DNA of 64,000 nucleotides from Chitinophagaceae bacterium BSSC1. Lineage in GTDB: Bacteria; Bacteroidota; Bacteroidia; Chitinophagales; Chitinophagaceae. Position numbers and translations under genes: made by a program. Shown in pieces: positions 16,043 through 24,497 of the stretch. The stretch covers positions 124,001 to 188,000 of the forward strand of contig NKJC01000006.1 in assembly GCA_002256435.1 (NCBI GenBank), in the 5' to 3' direction. Below the pieces are notes generated by a model. The model did not search any database, was not told the DNA's origin, and worked only from the letters and a program-made list of their open reading frames with translations. Each line of letters begins with the position of its first letter. Positions within the stretch are counted from its first letter, which is position 1.

Positions 16043-18850
16043 CTAAAACAGGCTAACCGGAAGTACCAGTTCCCAGACATTGGGTTGGGGAACTGGCCTA
16101 AATTCTTCAGAAAGTAGTCGGGTATACCTAATTCCAAAACTTATGGGCTGTTGGTTCCACCATCTGGTATCAAAATAGAGTTCGGCACCAACACTATTGA
16201 ACTGAAATTGAGCCCCAGTTCTTAGACTTTTGCCCACAGTATGATCAAAAAATAGGTTGGACCTGATTCGCTGAACATAAACAATGTTCCCAAATCCCCA
16301 TTCGGGATAGCAAATGGGCAAATGATAATTAGCGCCAAATTTCCACATTCTGGGAAAGTTAATGGCCTCATACCCTCGAGAGAAAGGAAAATTATTGCTA
16401 AACAAGTATTGCTGCATGGTATCCCTAGCCTGATAAGCAGCACTTAATACCAAACTATGGTTATTGGCCAATCCTGGAAGATAAAAGCTACCACTTAAGA
16501 GCAATTGTTGGGCCTGGTGACCATTAATATTGGTTTTAAAATCGGCCAATAAAGATTGCCCCCAATGAGCAAAAATTTGCTGCTTGCCTTTTTGAATTTG
16601 AGACTGGTAACGAATTTGGCTATTCCAAGACTGATAATCTTGGTCTTTGAGCAGTTTTTGCCCCAATCCTGTCCATTTTACTTGTTCTAAGTTTAAACTT
16701 GATTGAAAGCTCAAAGATCTATAAGCATTGCCCCCACTCAGGTTCAAAGGAAGTCTTAAACCAAAATTTGCTTCTGTCTCATTCCAGTGCAAAACTGTGT
16801 CTTTGTTCAGGGCACCCGTTCTAGACCAGGTTTGCCCCAATCCTAAGATGGGTTGCAAATAGGACCCACCATACACAGCTTCAAAACCCAGTTTATGACT
16901 ACCCTCGTTTTCATTATAGGTATAAGCTAGTTGGGATTGAAAAGTATTCAGCACGTTTTCTCCATATATAGAGAAGCTATATTCTGGGGCACTATACATG
17001 GGGCGCCAACTATGAAAATTAAAAAACTGAAAAGACTTTTTGTATGCTGATGTTTGAAAACTACTACCTGTTAAACTATCCTGAGGAATCCGTCCAGACT
17101 CTGAAAGGGAATTCTTGTACAAGCCCTCTAATTGAAGCGCCTTTAATTCATTGGTCTGCAGGCTACCCTGTTCCCACTTTGGTTGAAATAAGCCTAGCCG
17201 ATACCCATTGGCTGTAAAGGCAGCGGCCATCAATTGTTGACCTTTCAAATACCCTTGATAAAGACCTGTTGAATAAGAAGCCAGTCTAAATGGTTGATGT
17301 ACACTATCGGCTACATTTAGCGTCCAAATTTCATCCCTACCATTGGCAGTTCTAGTAAAATTCAGCGCATCGCCTTGCACCAATAAATAACCAATCAAAC
17401 TATTTGAGAAGGGAATTAAATATTCCACATTGGCATCTGCCCCTTTTGCTTTTTTAAGCAAAGCCATTTGACCATTTGGCTTTCTAGCCGTAAAAAATAC
17501 ATGGTTGTCATTTTTAGAAAATTTGGGGCTAGCTAAGACCCAGCCTTTTTGCTCAAATTGATCCAATAATGTTCCCTGCTCATTTAATGTGATCAAAACA
17601 GACTCACCAGTTTTCTTGGTTTCAATGGCGGCAATAGTTTTGGCATCATGAGAAATATCTGGTGAGAAATACCTGGTCTTTTCAGCTATGATAGTTGTCT
17701 TGCCTGCGGCGATATCTAATAATACTAATTGGTTATAATCTTGGTTGCCCCACCTAGGATTGGGTTGATAAGCCGCATAGATTAATTTCCCATTATTATA
17801 AGAATAGTAATCATCTACCGATAGGTATTTATTTGCAATTTTTCGTTCTTTACCATCGGTTTCTAATAAATAAAAAGCAGGTGCTTGCTTATAGGATTTT
17901 TTCAAAACCAAAGTTGCTTGTGTTGCTGTAGGATACGGGTACAGATAATCTGTAACATTGTTTTTTTCTAACCCAGTGACCCATTGAACTGCCGTATCTT
18001 TTTGCTGTTGCCATTGTGTTTGGTAATAAGACATGGCGTCATTAAAAAATTGATCAAATTTCTTACCTGTATGTTTTTGAATGGCGTTTTGAAAGGGATA
18101 GAAAAAGGGTTTGTAAGCAGCCGCATCTGATGTTACTTTTTGCCAAAGATCATCTCCATAAGTTTTTCTTCCATAAGCTACCAGCAAGTATCCCAAAGGA
18201 TAATGGTTGGGAGTATAGAACCTATAAGAACCATTGCGTAATTGTTGGTAATTGTATTTTTTTTGATCTAAGTACAGGCTTTGATAAGCCGCTTGAAACA
18301 AGGGCAATCTACCCCTACCCTGTTGGGAATACAGGGTTTCAATATACACAGCATCTCCTTCAAAAAACCAATCTGGAATTGACGCCGCGTTTGCCAAAGC
18401 TTGACCTTGCTGGCCTAAGATAATGGAAGCAAATTTTGAAAACCCTTTATTAAAATTATTGTATTGCTGCACGTGTCTATACTCATGAATGGCTAAGGTT
18501 TTATTCCATTCAATAGCACCCAGCGAGAAAGGATCCTGTGGTGCTGTATTGTAAAATTCAGAACGCCTAGGAGCCAGTGCTACATAGGCGTTTGAGAATG
18601 TGTTTTCATTTTGAAACACAATATTCATCTTTCTTGTTTGGCTTCCAAGACTGGCTTTGTTGTTTTTTTGTAATTCGCGAATCCAAGCAGCTACAGATTG
18701 AGCTTGGTGATCCATTCCAACCGGATAAATAACTCTAAAAGTATCCGTATTGATTTGCCTCCATTTGGTGTTACTAGGATTCCCCCCAAACTCTTGTCCT
18801 TGAGCAGTAACAAAAAAGAATATCAACAGGAAACTATATAAAGGCCTCAT
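16043..18850 (-). CDS. Secreted HEYRH zinc metallopeptidase fused to beta-propeller and outer-membrane barrel
   Basis: 935 residues from the ATG at 18850, chosen because MRPLYSFLLIFFFVTAQGQ is a full signal peptide; the frame is open 18 codons further upstream. The N-terminal part (about 20-250) has HEYRHVQQ (zinc ligands H122 and H126, catalytic E123) and WFFEGDAVYIE with a third-ligand Glu near 164, the peptidase-MA-like gluzincin pattern. The middle part (about 280-560) has TolB/PD40-like propeller repeats (SHDAKTIAAIETK). The last 300 residues are aromatic- and glycine-rich strands ending in LPVSLF, like an outer-membrane barrel with terminal Phe. The substrate is unknown. The gene ends 180 bases upstream of infA. 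Confidence 0.7.
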   Translation of the reverse strand: MRPLYSFLLIFFFVTAQGQEFGGNPSNTKWRQINTDTFRVIYPVGMDHQAQSVAAWIRELQKNNKASLGSQTRKMNIVFQNENTFSNAYVALAPRRSEFYNTAPQDPFSLGAIEWNKTLAIHEYRHVQQYNNFNKGFSKFASIILGQQGQALANAASIPDWFFEGDAVYIETLYSQQGRGRLPLFQAAYQSLYLDQKKYNYQQLRNGSYRFYTPNHYPLGYLLVAYGRKTYGDDLWQKVTSDAAAYKPFFYPFQNAIQKHTGKKFDQFFNDAMSYYQTQWQQQKDTAVQWVTGLEKNNVTDYLYPYPTATQATLVLKKSYKQAPAFYLLETDGKERKIANKYLSVDDYYSYNNGKLIYAAYQPNPRWGNQDYNQLVLLDIAAGKTTIIAEKTRYFSPDISHDAKTIAAIETKKTGESVLITLNEQGTLLDQFEQKGWVLASPKFSKNDNHVFFTARKPNGQMALLKKAKGADANVEYLIPFSNSLIGYLLVQGDALNFTRTANGRDEIWTLNVADSVHQPFRLASYSTGLYQGYLKGQQLMAAAFTANGYRLGLFQPKWEQGSLQTNELKALQLEGLYKNSLSESGRIPQDSLTGSSFQTSAYKKSFQFFNFHSWRPMYSAPEYSFSIYGENVLNTFQSQLAYTYNENEGSHKLGFEAVYGGSYLQPILGLGQTWSRTGALNKDTVLHWNETEANFGLRLPLNLSGGNAYRSLSFQSSLNLEQVKWTGLGQKLLKDQDYQSWNSQIRYQSQIQKGKQQIFAHWGQSLLADFKTNINGHQAQQLLLSGSFYLPGLANNHSLVLSAAYQARDTMQQYLFSNNFPFSRGYEAINFPRMWKFGANYHLPICYPEWGFGNIVYVQRIRSNLFFDHTVGKSLRTGAQFQFNSVGAELYFDTRWWNQQPISFGIRYTRLLSEEFRPVPQPNVWELVLPVSLF

Positions 18851-18889
18851 TTGAATTTGCATTAGACCTTGAAAATACAACAAAGACTG

Positions 18890-18920
18890 TTTGATTGAAT
18901 GCATTTAACTATTAGATTTG
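18890..18920 (+). promoter_or_regulatory. Promoter of lipoprotein gene 18940
   Basis: TTTG at 18890-18893, a 19-base spacer, and TAGATTTG at 18913-18920 match the Bacteroidota -33/-7 promoter. The start codon is 19 bases downstream. This is one of the two best complete promoter matches in the window, with the def promoter. Confidence 0.65.
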
Positions 18921-18939
18921 AATTCCTTAAAATCACTAT

Positions 18940-19410
18940 ATGAAACAAAAAACTATTGCTGTAATAGTTATGACAATGGCTTTATTGGCTTGCCAAAACC
19001 AATCTACTACTAGCAATACAATTGATACTAACAAAACTACAATTGATAGTATACAATCCCTTGCTACTTATCTAACAGGTTGTTATGAATACAATGTAGG
19101 ACAGGATACCATAAGATTAACTTTAAAAGTTAATGGGACTAACGTTAGTGGAGAACTGTTTTATGATATGTATGAGAAAGACAAATCAAGGGGAACCCTT
19201 GATGGCCTTCTCAAAGACTCCATTATAGAAACCAATTATGCTTTCAACTCAGAGGGAATGGATTCTGATGCCGAAGTGATTTTCAAATTTAAAAATGATA
19301 GCCTTTATATGGGCGAAGGTCCACAAGGGGTTAAAGATGGCAAGGGTGTTTTCTTAGACAAATCCAAGATTCAATTTACAGCAGCATTTAGAAAAATCAA
19401 ATGCCCCTAG
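18940..19410 (+). CDS. Small lipoprotein of unknown function
   Basis: 156 residues with a clear lipoprotein signal (IVMTMALLACQN, Cys at 18) and a Ser/Thr/Asn-rich linker up to about residue 45. The folded part (LTGCYEYNVGQDTIRLTLKV, then VSGELFYDMYEKDKSRGTLDG) is a small all-beta domain of a kind common in Bacteroidota lipoproteins. No catalytic motif is visible and I do not recognise a named family. It has its own promoter and converges on hmgA; the stop codon TAG ends at 19410, immediately before the hmgA stop. Confidence 0.7.
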   Translation: MKQKTIAVIVMTMALLACQNQSTTSNTIDTNKTTIDSIQSLATYLTGCYEYNVGQDTIRLTLKVNGTNVSGELFYDMYEKDKSRGTLDGLLKDSIIETNYAFNSEGMDSDAEVIFKFKNDSLYMGEGPQGVKDGKGVFLDKSKIQFTAAFRKIKCP

Positions 19411-20568
19411 TTATTCCGCCCAACTCATGGTATAGCCTTTGTTTTCAATAGCCAATGCTTCTACTGTTAGTTGCAAGGGATGAAAAGTATCCACCATTAC
19501 TGCCAATTCCTTGGTTTCTTTTTTACCAATGCTTTTTTCAACAGCACCCGGATGTGGCCCGTGTGGGATCCCCGCAGGGTGTAAAGTTATCATACCTCTG
19601 GTTACGTGTTTTCTACTCATGAAATCTCCATCCACATAATAGAGCAGTTCATCACTGTCAATATTGCTATGGTTATAGGGTGCAGGAATAGCATCTGGGT
19701 GATAGTCATATAACCTAGGGCAGAAACTGCATACCACAAAATTGTGTGCTTCAAATGTTTGGTGAACAGGTGGTGGTTGGTGCACCCTTCCAGTGATGGG
19801 TTCAAAATCATGGATACTAAACGCATAGGGATAGCAACAGCCGTCCCAGCCCACAACATCAAATGGATGGTGTCCATAATGCAATCCATAGAGCACCCCT
19901 TTTTTCTTGGTCTTGATTAAAAAGTCTCCTTGTTCATCTTTGGTAACCAAGTTTTTCGGGCCACGAATATCGCGTTCGCAAAATGGTGCGTGCTCTAATA
20001 ATTGCCCTGCATTACTGGTATATCTTTTGGGGTATCTAATAGGGCTAAAACTCTCTACCAAGAACAATCTATTATTGGCATCTTTAAAACTAATCTGATA
20101 AATAGTACCTCTTGGAATCACTAGATAATCGCCGTAGGCAAAATCAATAGTTCCATATTGGGTATGCAAGACGCCTGACCCCTCATGCACAAAAATCATT
20201 TCATCTGCATCTGCATTTTTGAAAAAATAATCCGTCAAACTTTGTTGGGGTGCTGCTAAAGAAATCTGACAATCATTATTAACAAGTATGGTTTTCCTAC
20301 TTTTTAAATAATCTTGTTCTGGTTGAATTTGAAAACCTTCAAAGCTTCTGTGTTGCAGCATGTATTCTTCTGCAATCTTGGGTTTTACCACAATGGGCTC
20401 ATCTGTAGCAATTATTTCAGTAGGTGCATGGTGATGATATAAAAGCGAATAATCATTGCTAAATCCTTCTGTAGAAAACAACTGTTCTGAATACAATCCA
20501 CCATCCGCTTTGCGGAATTGGGTATGTCTTTTATGGGGTATTTGACCCAAGGTTTGATAGTGTGGCAT
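19411..20568 (-). CDS. hmgA: Homogentisate 1,2-dioxygenase
   Basis: 385 residues. The N-terminal part (MPHYQTLGQIPHKRHTQFRK, then LYSEQLFSTEGFSNDYSLLYH) and the C-terminal cupin (PYNHSNIDSDELLYYVDGDF, then RGMITLHPAGIPHGPHPGAVE) match homogentisate dioxygenase. The Fe(II) ligands are probably in the HSNIDSDE and PHGPHPG regions. It opens the ring of homogentisate to maleylacetoacetate in tyrosine/phenylalanine breakdown. At 385 residues it is shorter than the eukaryotic enzyme (about 445) but normal for the bacterial branch. No other gene of the pathway (hppD, fahA, maiA) is nearby, so it stands alone here. Confidence 0.9.
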   Translation of the reverse strand: MPHYQTLGQIPHKRHTQFRKADGGLYSEQLFSTEGFSNDYSLLYHHHAPTEIIATDEPIVVKPKIAEEYMLQHRSFEGFQIQPEQDYLKSRKTILVNNDCQISLAAPQQSLTDYFFKNADADEMIFVHEGSGVLHTQYGTIDFAYGDYLVIPRGTIYQISFKDANNRLFLVESFSPIRYPKRYTSNAGQLLEHAPFCERDIRGPKNLVTKDEQGDFLIKTKKKGVLYGLHYGHHPFDVVGWDGCCYPYAFSIHDFEPITGRVHQPPPVHQTFEAHNFVVCSFCPRLYDYHPDAIPAPYNHSNIDSDELLYYVDGDFMSRKHVTRGMITLHPAGIPHGPHPGAVEKSIGKKETKELAVMVDTFHPLQLTVEALAIENKGYTMSWAE

Positions 20569-20626
20569 AGGAATCGTTAGAGTATAAAAATAATACTTGC
20601 TATATTCATTTTAAGAATCATTTTTC

Positions 20627-21133
20627 ATGACTAGGATTGGACTCATTTCTGACACCCATGGTTTTTTAGACCCAGCTGTATTCAAACACTTTAAAGACTG
20701 TGATGAAATCTGGCATGCTGGAGATTTTGGCAATATTGCCCTAGCCGATGAAATTAAAGCCAAAAAACCTTTGAGAGGGGTTTGGGGTAATATTGATGGA
20801 TATGATATCAGGAGCGAATTCCCTGAAATGCTGGCATGGAAATGTGAGGATGTAACGGTTTTAATGCTCCATATTGGAGGATATCCACCCAAATACAATC
20901 CCCAAGCAAAAAAGCTACTTACGGATTATCAACCTCAATTATTTATTAGTGGACATTCCCATATTCTAAAAGTCATGTATGACCCTGCAAGACTTTGTCT
21001 GCACATGAATCCAGGCGCTGCAGGACATCATGGCTGGCACAAAGAAAGAACCATCATCCGTTTTACAATAGACGGAAGAGAGATCAAAGACTGTGATTTG
21101 ATTGAACTTGGAAAAAGAGGCGGTCTGTTTTAA
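20627..21133 (+). CDS. YfcE/MJ0936-family metallophosphoesterase
   Basis: 168 residues. The calcineurin-like phosphoesterase motifs are in order: ISDTHG (6-11), HAGDFGN (D-x-x-N type), GNIDG, and SGHSHI with PGAAG near the C-terminus. Proteins of this size are small phosphodiesterases acting on model diesters or cyclic nucleotides; the physiological substrate is unknown. It is divergent from hmgA across a 58-base gap. Its stop codon ends at 21133, the base before the convergent membrane-protein gene. Confidence 0.87.
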   Translation: MTRIGLISDTHGFLDPAVFKHFKDCDEIWHAGDFGNIALADEIKAKKPLRGVWGNIDGYDIRSEFPEMLAWKCEDVTVLMLHIGGYPPKYNPQAKKLLTDYQPQLFISGHSHILKVMYDPARLCLHMNPGAAGHHGWHKERTIIRFTIDGREIKDCDLIELGKRGGLF

Positions 21134-21598
21134 TTACATACCAGGAAACCAAGGACGTGCAATGGCTTCTCTAAAAGGCCAAGGCACAACTGCCAAGATA
21201 ATTACCAATGCCAATAAATACAAAATGGCACTGCGCTTGTGTTTTACAGCATCAGGGAAATTTTTCTTGGCTACTCCTTTACCCAAAGTGATCAAGATAA
21301 TTCCAATCAACGTTCCAGTTAAATGCTCCACAGCCCAAAAACGGTAAACGCTGTCTTTCATAACAACGCCCATGCCTAAGTTTTGGATATTTTGGAAACC
21401 CCATGATCCTGCAAACCATTGGTAAATGCCCAACAATAGCGTGGTATGTGCAGCAATCATTAGGAATAATCCCAATTTCTTGTCTGTAGCGGTAAAAGGA
21501 TTATTGGCCGCAGTAAAATGACGAACAATGTTTACTACCAATAAAATCAAGATAATCCAACGCAAAAGATTATGTAAATGCAAAAGTCCTGTATACAT
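21134..21598 (-). CDS. Four-helix integral membrane protein (cytochrome b-like)
   Basis: 154 residues with four predicted membrane helices (about 8-25, 42-62, 88-108, 124-142). Histidines sit in or near the helices (LHLHNLLRW at the start, AAHTTLLLG in helix 2, WAVEHLTGTLIG in helix 3), a layout that could bind b-type haem as in small cytochrome b proteins. I cannot confirm haem binding or name the family; it is a recurrent hypothetical in Bacteroidota. It ends right at the stop codon of the phosphoesterase on the other strand. Confidence 0.6.
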   Translation of the reverse strand: MYTGLLHLHNLLRWIILILLVVNIVRHFTAANNPFTATDKKLGLFLMIAAHTTLLLGIYQWFAGSWGFQNIQNLGMGVVMKDSVYRFWAVEHLTGTLIGIILITLGKGVAKKNFPDAVKHKRSAILYLLALVIILAVVPWPFREAIARPWFPGM

Positions 21599-21636
21599 GT
21601 TAGTTGATTGATTCGTTTAAAAATAGGTTGTTTTGA

Positions 21637-22722
21637 TTAGTCTACCCAATCTGCTACAAATAGATTGGTGTCCCTGGTTCCACCATTATTTCTGTTTGAA
21701 GCAAAAATAATTTTCTTGCCATCTGGACTAAACATAGGAAAAGCGTCAAAACCTCGGTCTCTGCTAATTTTCTCTAAACCTTTACCATTGATATCTGTCA
21801 GGTACATATTAAAAGGAAACCCTCTTTTATATTCATGATTACTACAGAAGATAATATGCTTACTATCTGGTGTAAAATTGGGTGCCCAATTGGCTTGCTC
21901 TAAAAAAGTGATCTGTTTAGCATCAGAACCATCGGCGTTAGCCACATATACTTCCATATGCGTTGGAGCCACCATGCCTTCTGCTAACAAATCTTTATAC
22001 TCTTTAATCTCAGCTTCTGTTTTGGGTCTACTAGCCCTCCAAACAATTTTTTTACCATCGGGGCTAAACCATGCACCACCGTCATATCCTAAAGTATTGG
22101 TAATGCGTTTTTCCTTACCTGAAGCTAGGTCCATCACATAGAGTTCTAGGTCACCATCTTTATCGCTGCAATAAATCATTTTCTTGCCATCAGGTGAAAG
22201 GGTTCCTTCTGCGTCATATCCTTTAGCCGTAGTTAATTGCTTTACAATTTTCCCGTCTAGGGTAGCCATGAAAATATCATAGGAATCATACAAAGGCCAA
22301 ATGTATTTGTTACCATATTTAGCCCTATCGGGTGTTGGAGGGCAGGCTTCTCCACCCTTGTGTGTAGAAGCATAAATGATGTGTTTGCCATCTGGTAAAA
22401 AATAGGAACAAGTAGTTCTTCCCTTGCCACTGCTGACCATTTTTGGCGCAAACACTTCATCAGGTTTGGTAGGTAACTTACCTATAAAAATCTGATCACA
22501 ATTAATTCCTTCTTTGGGATTGGTCCTTTGAAAAATGATTGATTTGCCATCATAACTCCAATAGGCTTCTGCATTATCACCGCCAAAAGTGAGCTGTCTT
22601 ACATTTTTAAAATGTTTTTCACCAGCAAACAAAACCGAATCAAGTGGTTTGTTATTGTCTTGTGCCTTTAGGGTAGCGTAGAGCCCCACTATAGCAGCAA
22701 TCATCAAGAGGGATTTTTTCAT
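21637..22722 (-). CDS. Secreted TolB-like (PD40/WD40-like) beta-propeller protein
   Basis: 361 residues with a signal peptide (LLMIAAIVGLYATLKAQ). It contains repeated PD40 units with the core SPDGKKI-F-S (YWSYDGKSIIFQR, LSPDGKKMIYCSDKDGDLEL, FSPDGKKIVWRAS, FTPDSKHIIFCSNHEYKRG, FSPDGKKIIFASNRNNGGTR), giving a six-bladed propeller like TolB. No extra enzymatic domain is present, so it is probably a periplasmic or surface binding protein. It has a possible divergent promoter shared with the TPR lipoprotein gene. Confidence 0.8.
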   Translation of the reverse strand: MKKSLLMIAAIVGLYATLKAQDNNKPLDSVLFAGEKHFKNVRQLTFGGDNAEAYWSYDGKSIIFQRTNPKEGINCDQIFIGKLPTKPDEVFAPKMVSSGKGRTTCSYFLPDGKHIIYASTHKGGEACPPTPDRAKYGNKYIWPLYDSYDIFMATLDGKIVKQLTTAKGYDAEGTLSPDGKKMIYCSDKDGDLELYVMDLASGKEKRITNTLGYDGGAWFSPDGKKIVWRASRPKTEAEIKEYKDLLAEGMVAPTHMEVYVANADGSDAKQITFLEQANWAPNFTPDSKHIIFCSNHEYKRGFPFNMYLTDINGKGLEKISRDRGFDAFPMFSPDGKKIIFASNRNNGGTRDTNLFVADWVD

Positions 22723-22739
22723 AATCTGTTAATATCTGA

Positions 22740-22766
22740 CAAAAATAAGCAGTTGCAGCCATCCAA
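22740..22766 (-). promoter_or_regulatory. Possible promoter of the PD40 propeller gene
   Basis: On the minus strand, TTG (complement of 22764-22766), a 16-base spacer and TATTTTTG (complement of 22740-22747) fit the Bacteroidota promoter, although the spacer is slightly short. The start codon is 17 bases downstream. Confidence 0.45.
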
Positions 22767-22802
22767 TTCATTAAAAAAATGCCCATAACTGTCATGGCTT
22801 TG

Positions 22803-22810
22803 TATTTTTG
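22803..22810 (+). promoter_or_regulatory. -7 box just before the TPR lipoprotein start
   Basis: TATTTTTG is an exact TAnnTTTG match and ends only 4 bases before the ATG at 22815, which would give a leaderless or nearly leaderless mRNA. No TTTG is visible at -33. Confidence 0.4.
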
Positions 22811-22814
22811 TTCC

Positions 22815-23612
22815 ATGAAATATTGTTGGATAGCCTTGAGCGCAGTATTATTTTTTGCATGCAAAAACAAGGGAGATGAATCAAAAGGTAAGGATCCAGA
22901 AAAACTAACGCCACAGGTAGAACAACTGGTTAGTGCCGTAGGACAACATCCTGATAGTGTTGGGTTAAGGCTTCAATTAGTGGATGCACTTGACAGTATG
23001 GGAAATTTAACATTAGCCATGGTGCAGATGGATTCCTTGATTAAAAAAGACAGTGGCAATTTTGGGCTTTGGTATAAACTAGGAAGTTTAAAAGAAAGAT
23101 CAGGCGATACCATTTTGGCTATTGGAGCTTATGGTGTTGCAGCTAAAATATACCCAACCCCGGACGTATTGCTCACCTTAGGAAATTTGTTTGCAGAAAC
23201 CAAGGATAGCAGGGTATTTAAAACCGTGGCCCAAGTGGCTGAGATGCGTTTAGGTAGAACCTATCAGTCTCATTGCGACTTTATCGTAGGCGTTTATTAT
23301 GCAAGAACAGGCAATACCAAAGCTGCTATTAGTCAATTCAATGCCTGCATTAATAATAATTATGGCTATTTAGAAGCTTATATGGAAAAGGGATTTATTT
23401 ATTTTGATGCTAAGGATTTTGTCTCTGCCAATCAAGTTTTTCAGACCGTAGTAACAATTAGAAACAATTATGCTGATGGTTATTATTGGTTGGGAAAAAC
23501 TGCCGAAACCCAACAACTAAAAGCAGAAGCCATTGCCCAATATGAAAGGTCTTTGGCATTGGATCCAAGTTTAAAGGAAGCCAGTGCGGCAATCAGCCGT
23601 TTGAAAAACTAG
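22815..23612 (+). CDS. TPR-repeat lipoprotein
   Basis: 265 residues from the ATG at 22815, chosen because it gives a compact lipoprotein signal (MKYCWIALSAVLFFAC, Cys at 16); the frame extends 12 codons upstream without a signal-like sequence. The mature protein contains about five tetratricopeptide units, for example FGLWYKLGSLKERSGDTILA, GYLEAYMEKGFIYFDAKDFV and NYADGYYWLGKTAETQQLKA, ending LALDPSLKEASAAI. TPR lipoproteins act as scaffolds in the envelope; the partner is unknown. rpe starts 44 bases downstream and has its own -7 box. Confidence 0.82.
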   Translation: MKYCWIALSAVLFFACKNKGDESKGKDPEKLTPQVEQLVSAVGQHPDSVGLRLQLVDALDSMGNLTLAMVQMDSLIKKDSGNFGLWYKLGSLKERSGDTILAIGAYGVAAKIYPTPDVLLTLGNLFAETKDSRVFKTVAQVAEMRLGRTYQSHCDFIVGVYYARTGNTKAAISQFNACINNNYGYLEAYMEKGFIYFDAKDFVSANQVFQTVVTIRNNYADGYYWLGKTAETQQLKAEAIAQYERSLALDPSLKEASAAISRLKN

Positions 23613-23631
23613 AACTCTAACGGCAATTGCT

Positions 23632-23639
23632 TAATTTTG
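23632..23639 (+). promoter_or_regulatory. -7 box of rpe
   Basis: TAATTTTG is an exact TAnnTTTG match, followed by CCGCC and 17 bases before the rpe ATG at 23657. Confidence 0.45.
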
Positions 23640-23656
23640 CCGCCAAACAAAGAATC

Positions 23657-24304
23657 ATGGCCATTATTGCTCCATCATTATTAGCTTCCAATTTCTTAGA
23701 ATTAGGTGCAGAAAGTCGCATGCTCAACCAAAGTGTTGCAGACTGGTTTCACTTAGACGTGATGGATGGTGTATTTGTACCCAATATCAGTTTTGGACTA
23801 CCAGTAATTGAACAAATTAGAACCGCCACAACTAAAATTTGCGACGTTCATTTGATGATTGAAAATCCTGGAAATTATGCAGAAGCATTTAAAAAAGCTG
23901 GTGCCGATATTTTAACCGTACACCAAGAAGCTTGCCCTCATTTGCATAGAAATTTGCAGCAGATTAAATCATTGGGAATGAAGCCTGGCGTTGCTTTAAA
24001 CCCCTCTACCCCAGTCTCTGTTTTAGTAGATGTATTACAGGATATTGAAGTAGTTTGTTTGATGAGTGTGAATCCTGGTTTTGGCGGACAATCTTTTATT
24101 CCTTGGACCTTGGAAAAAATTAAGACACTCAAAGCAATGATTCAATCAAGAGGCCTTTCAACCCTTATTGAAATTGATGGCGGTGTTACCCTAGAAAATG
24201 CCAAAGAAATTTTATTGGCTGGTGCCGATGTATTAGTTGCAGGTAGTACTGTTTTTAAATCATCAGACCCCATAGCTACCATTGCAGCTTTAAAAGCTTT
24301 ATAG
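23657..24304 (+). CDS. rpe: Ribulose-phosphate 3-epimerase
   Basis: 215 residues from the ATG at 23657; this start gives the standard N-terminus MAIIAPSLLASNFLEL, whereas the longer frame begins with a TTG and adds ten unrelated residues. The TIM-barrel motifs are all present: HLDVMDGVFVPNISFG with the metal-binding His and Asp, CDVHLMIENP, VNPGFGGQSFIP, and EIDGGVTLENA. It interconverts ribulose 5-phosphate and xylulose 5-phosphate in the pentose phosphate pathway. It lies between the TPR lipoprotein and phoH, both on the same strand. Confidence 0.96.
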   Translation: MAIIAPSLLASNFLELGAESRMLNQSVADWFHLDVMDGVFVPNISFGLPVIEQIRTATTKICDVHLMIENPGNYAEAFKKAGADILTVHQEACPHLHRNLQQIKSLGMKPGVALNPSTPVSVLVDVLQDIEVVCLMSVNPGFGGQSFIPWTLEKIKTLKAMIQSRGLSTLIEIDGGVTLENAKEILLAGADVLVAGSTVFKSSDPIATIAALKAL

Positions 24305-24435
24305 CTCCCGCTTCATGTTATCAAATTGTTTCCACTTGTATCAGAATCCTTCAGTAGGGAATGCTGCGGTATGTTCTTGATTTTCTATCCACACCTGTGC
24401 ATAAGAAATAGTAGGATGTTTTGGTCATATCCAAT

Positions 24436-24443
24436 TAAATTTG
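24436..24443 (+). promoter_or_regulatory. Possible -7 box of phoH
   Basis: TAAATTTG is an exact TAnnTTTG match 54 bases upstream of the TTG start. TTTG at 24420-24423 is only 12 bases upstream of it, too close for a normal -33 element, so confidence is limited. Confidence 0.35.
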
Positions 24444-24497
24444 AGAAAGGCCTAAAACATAGCAAGCAATATCCCGTAATCTCTAAAACGTAACAGT

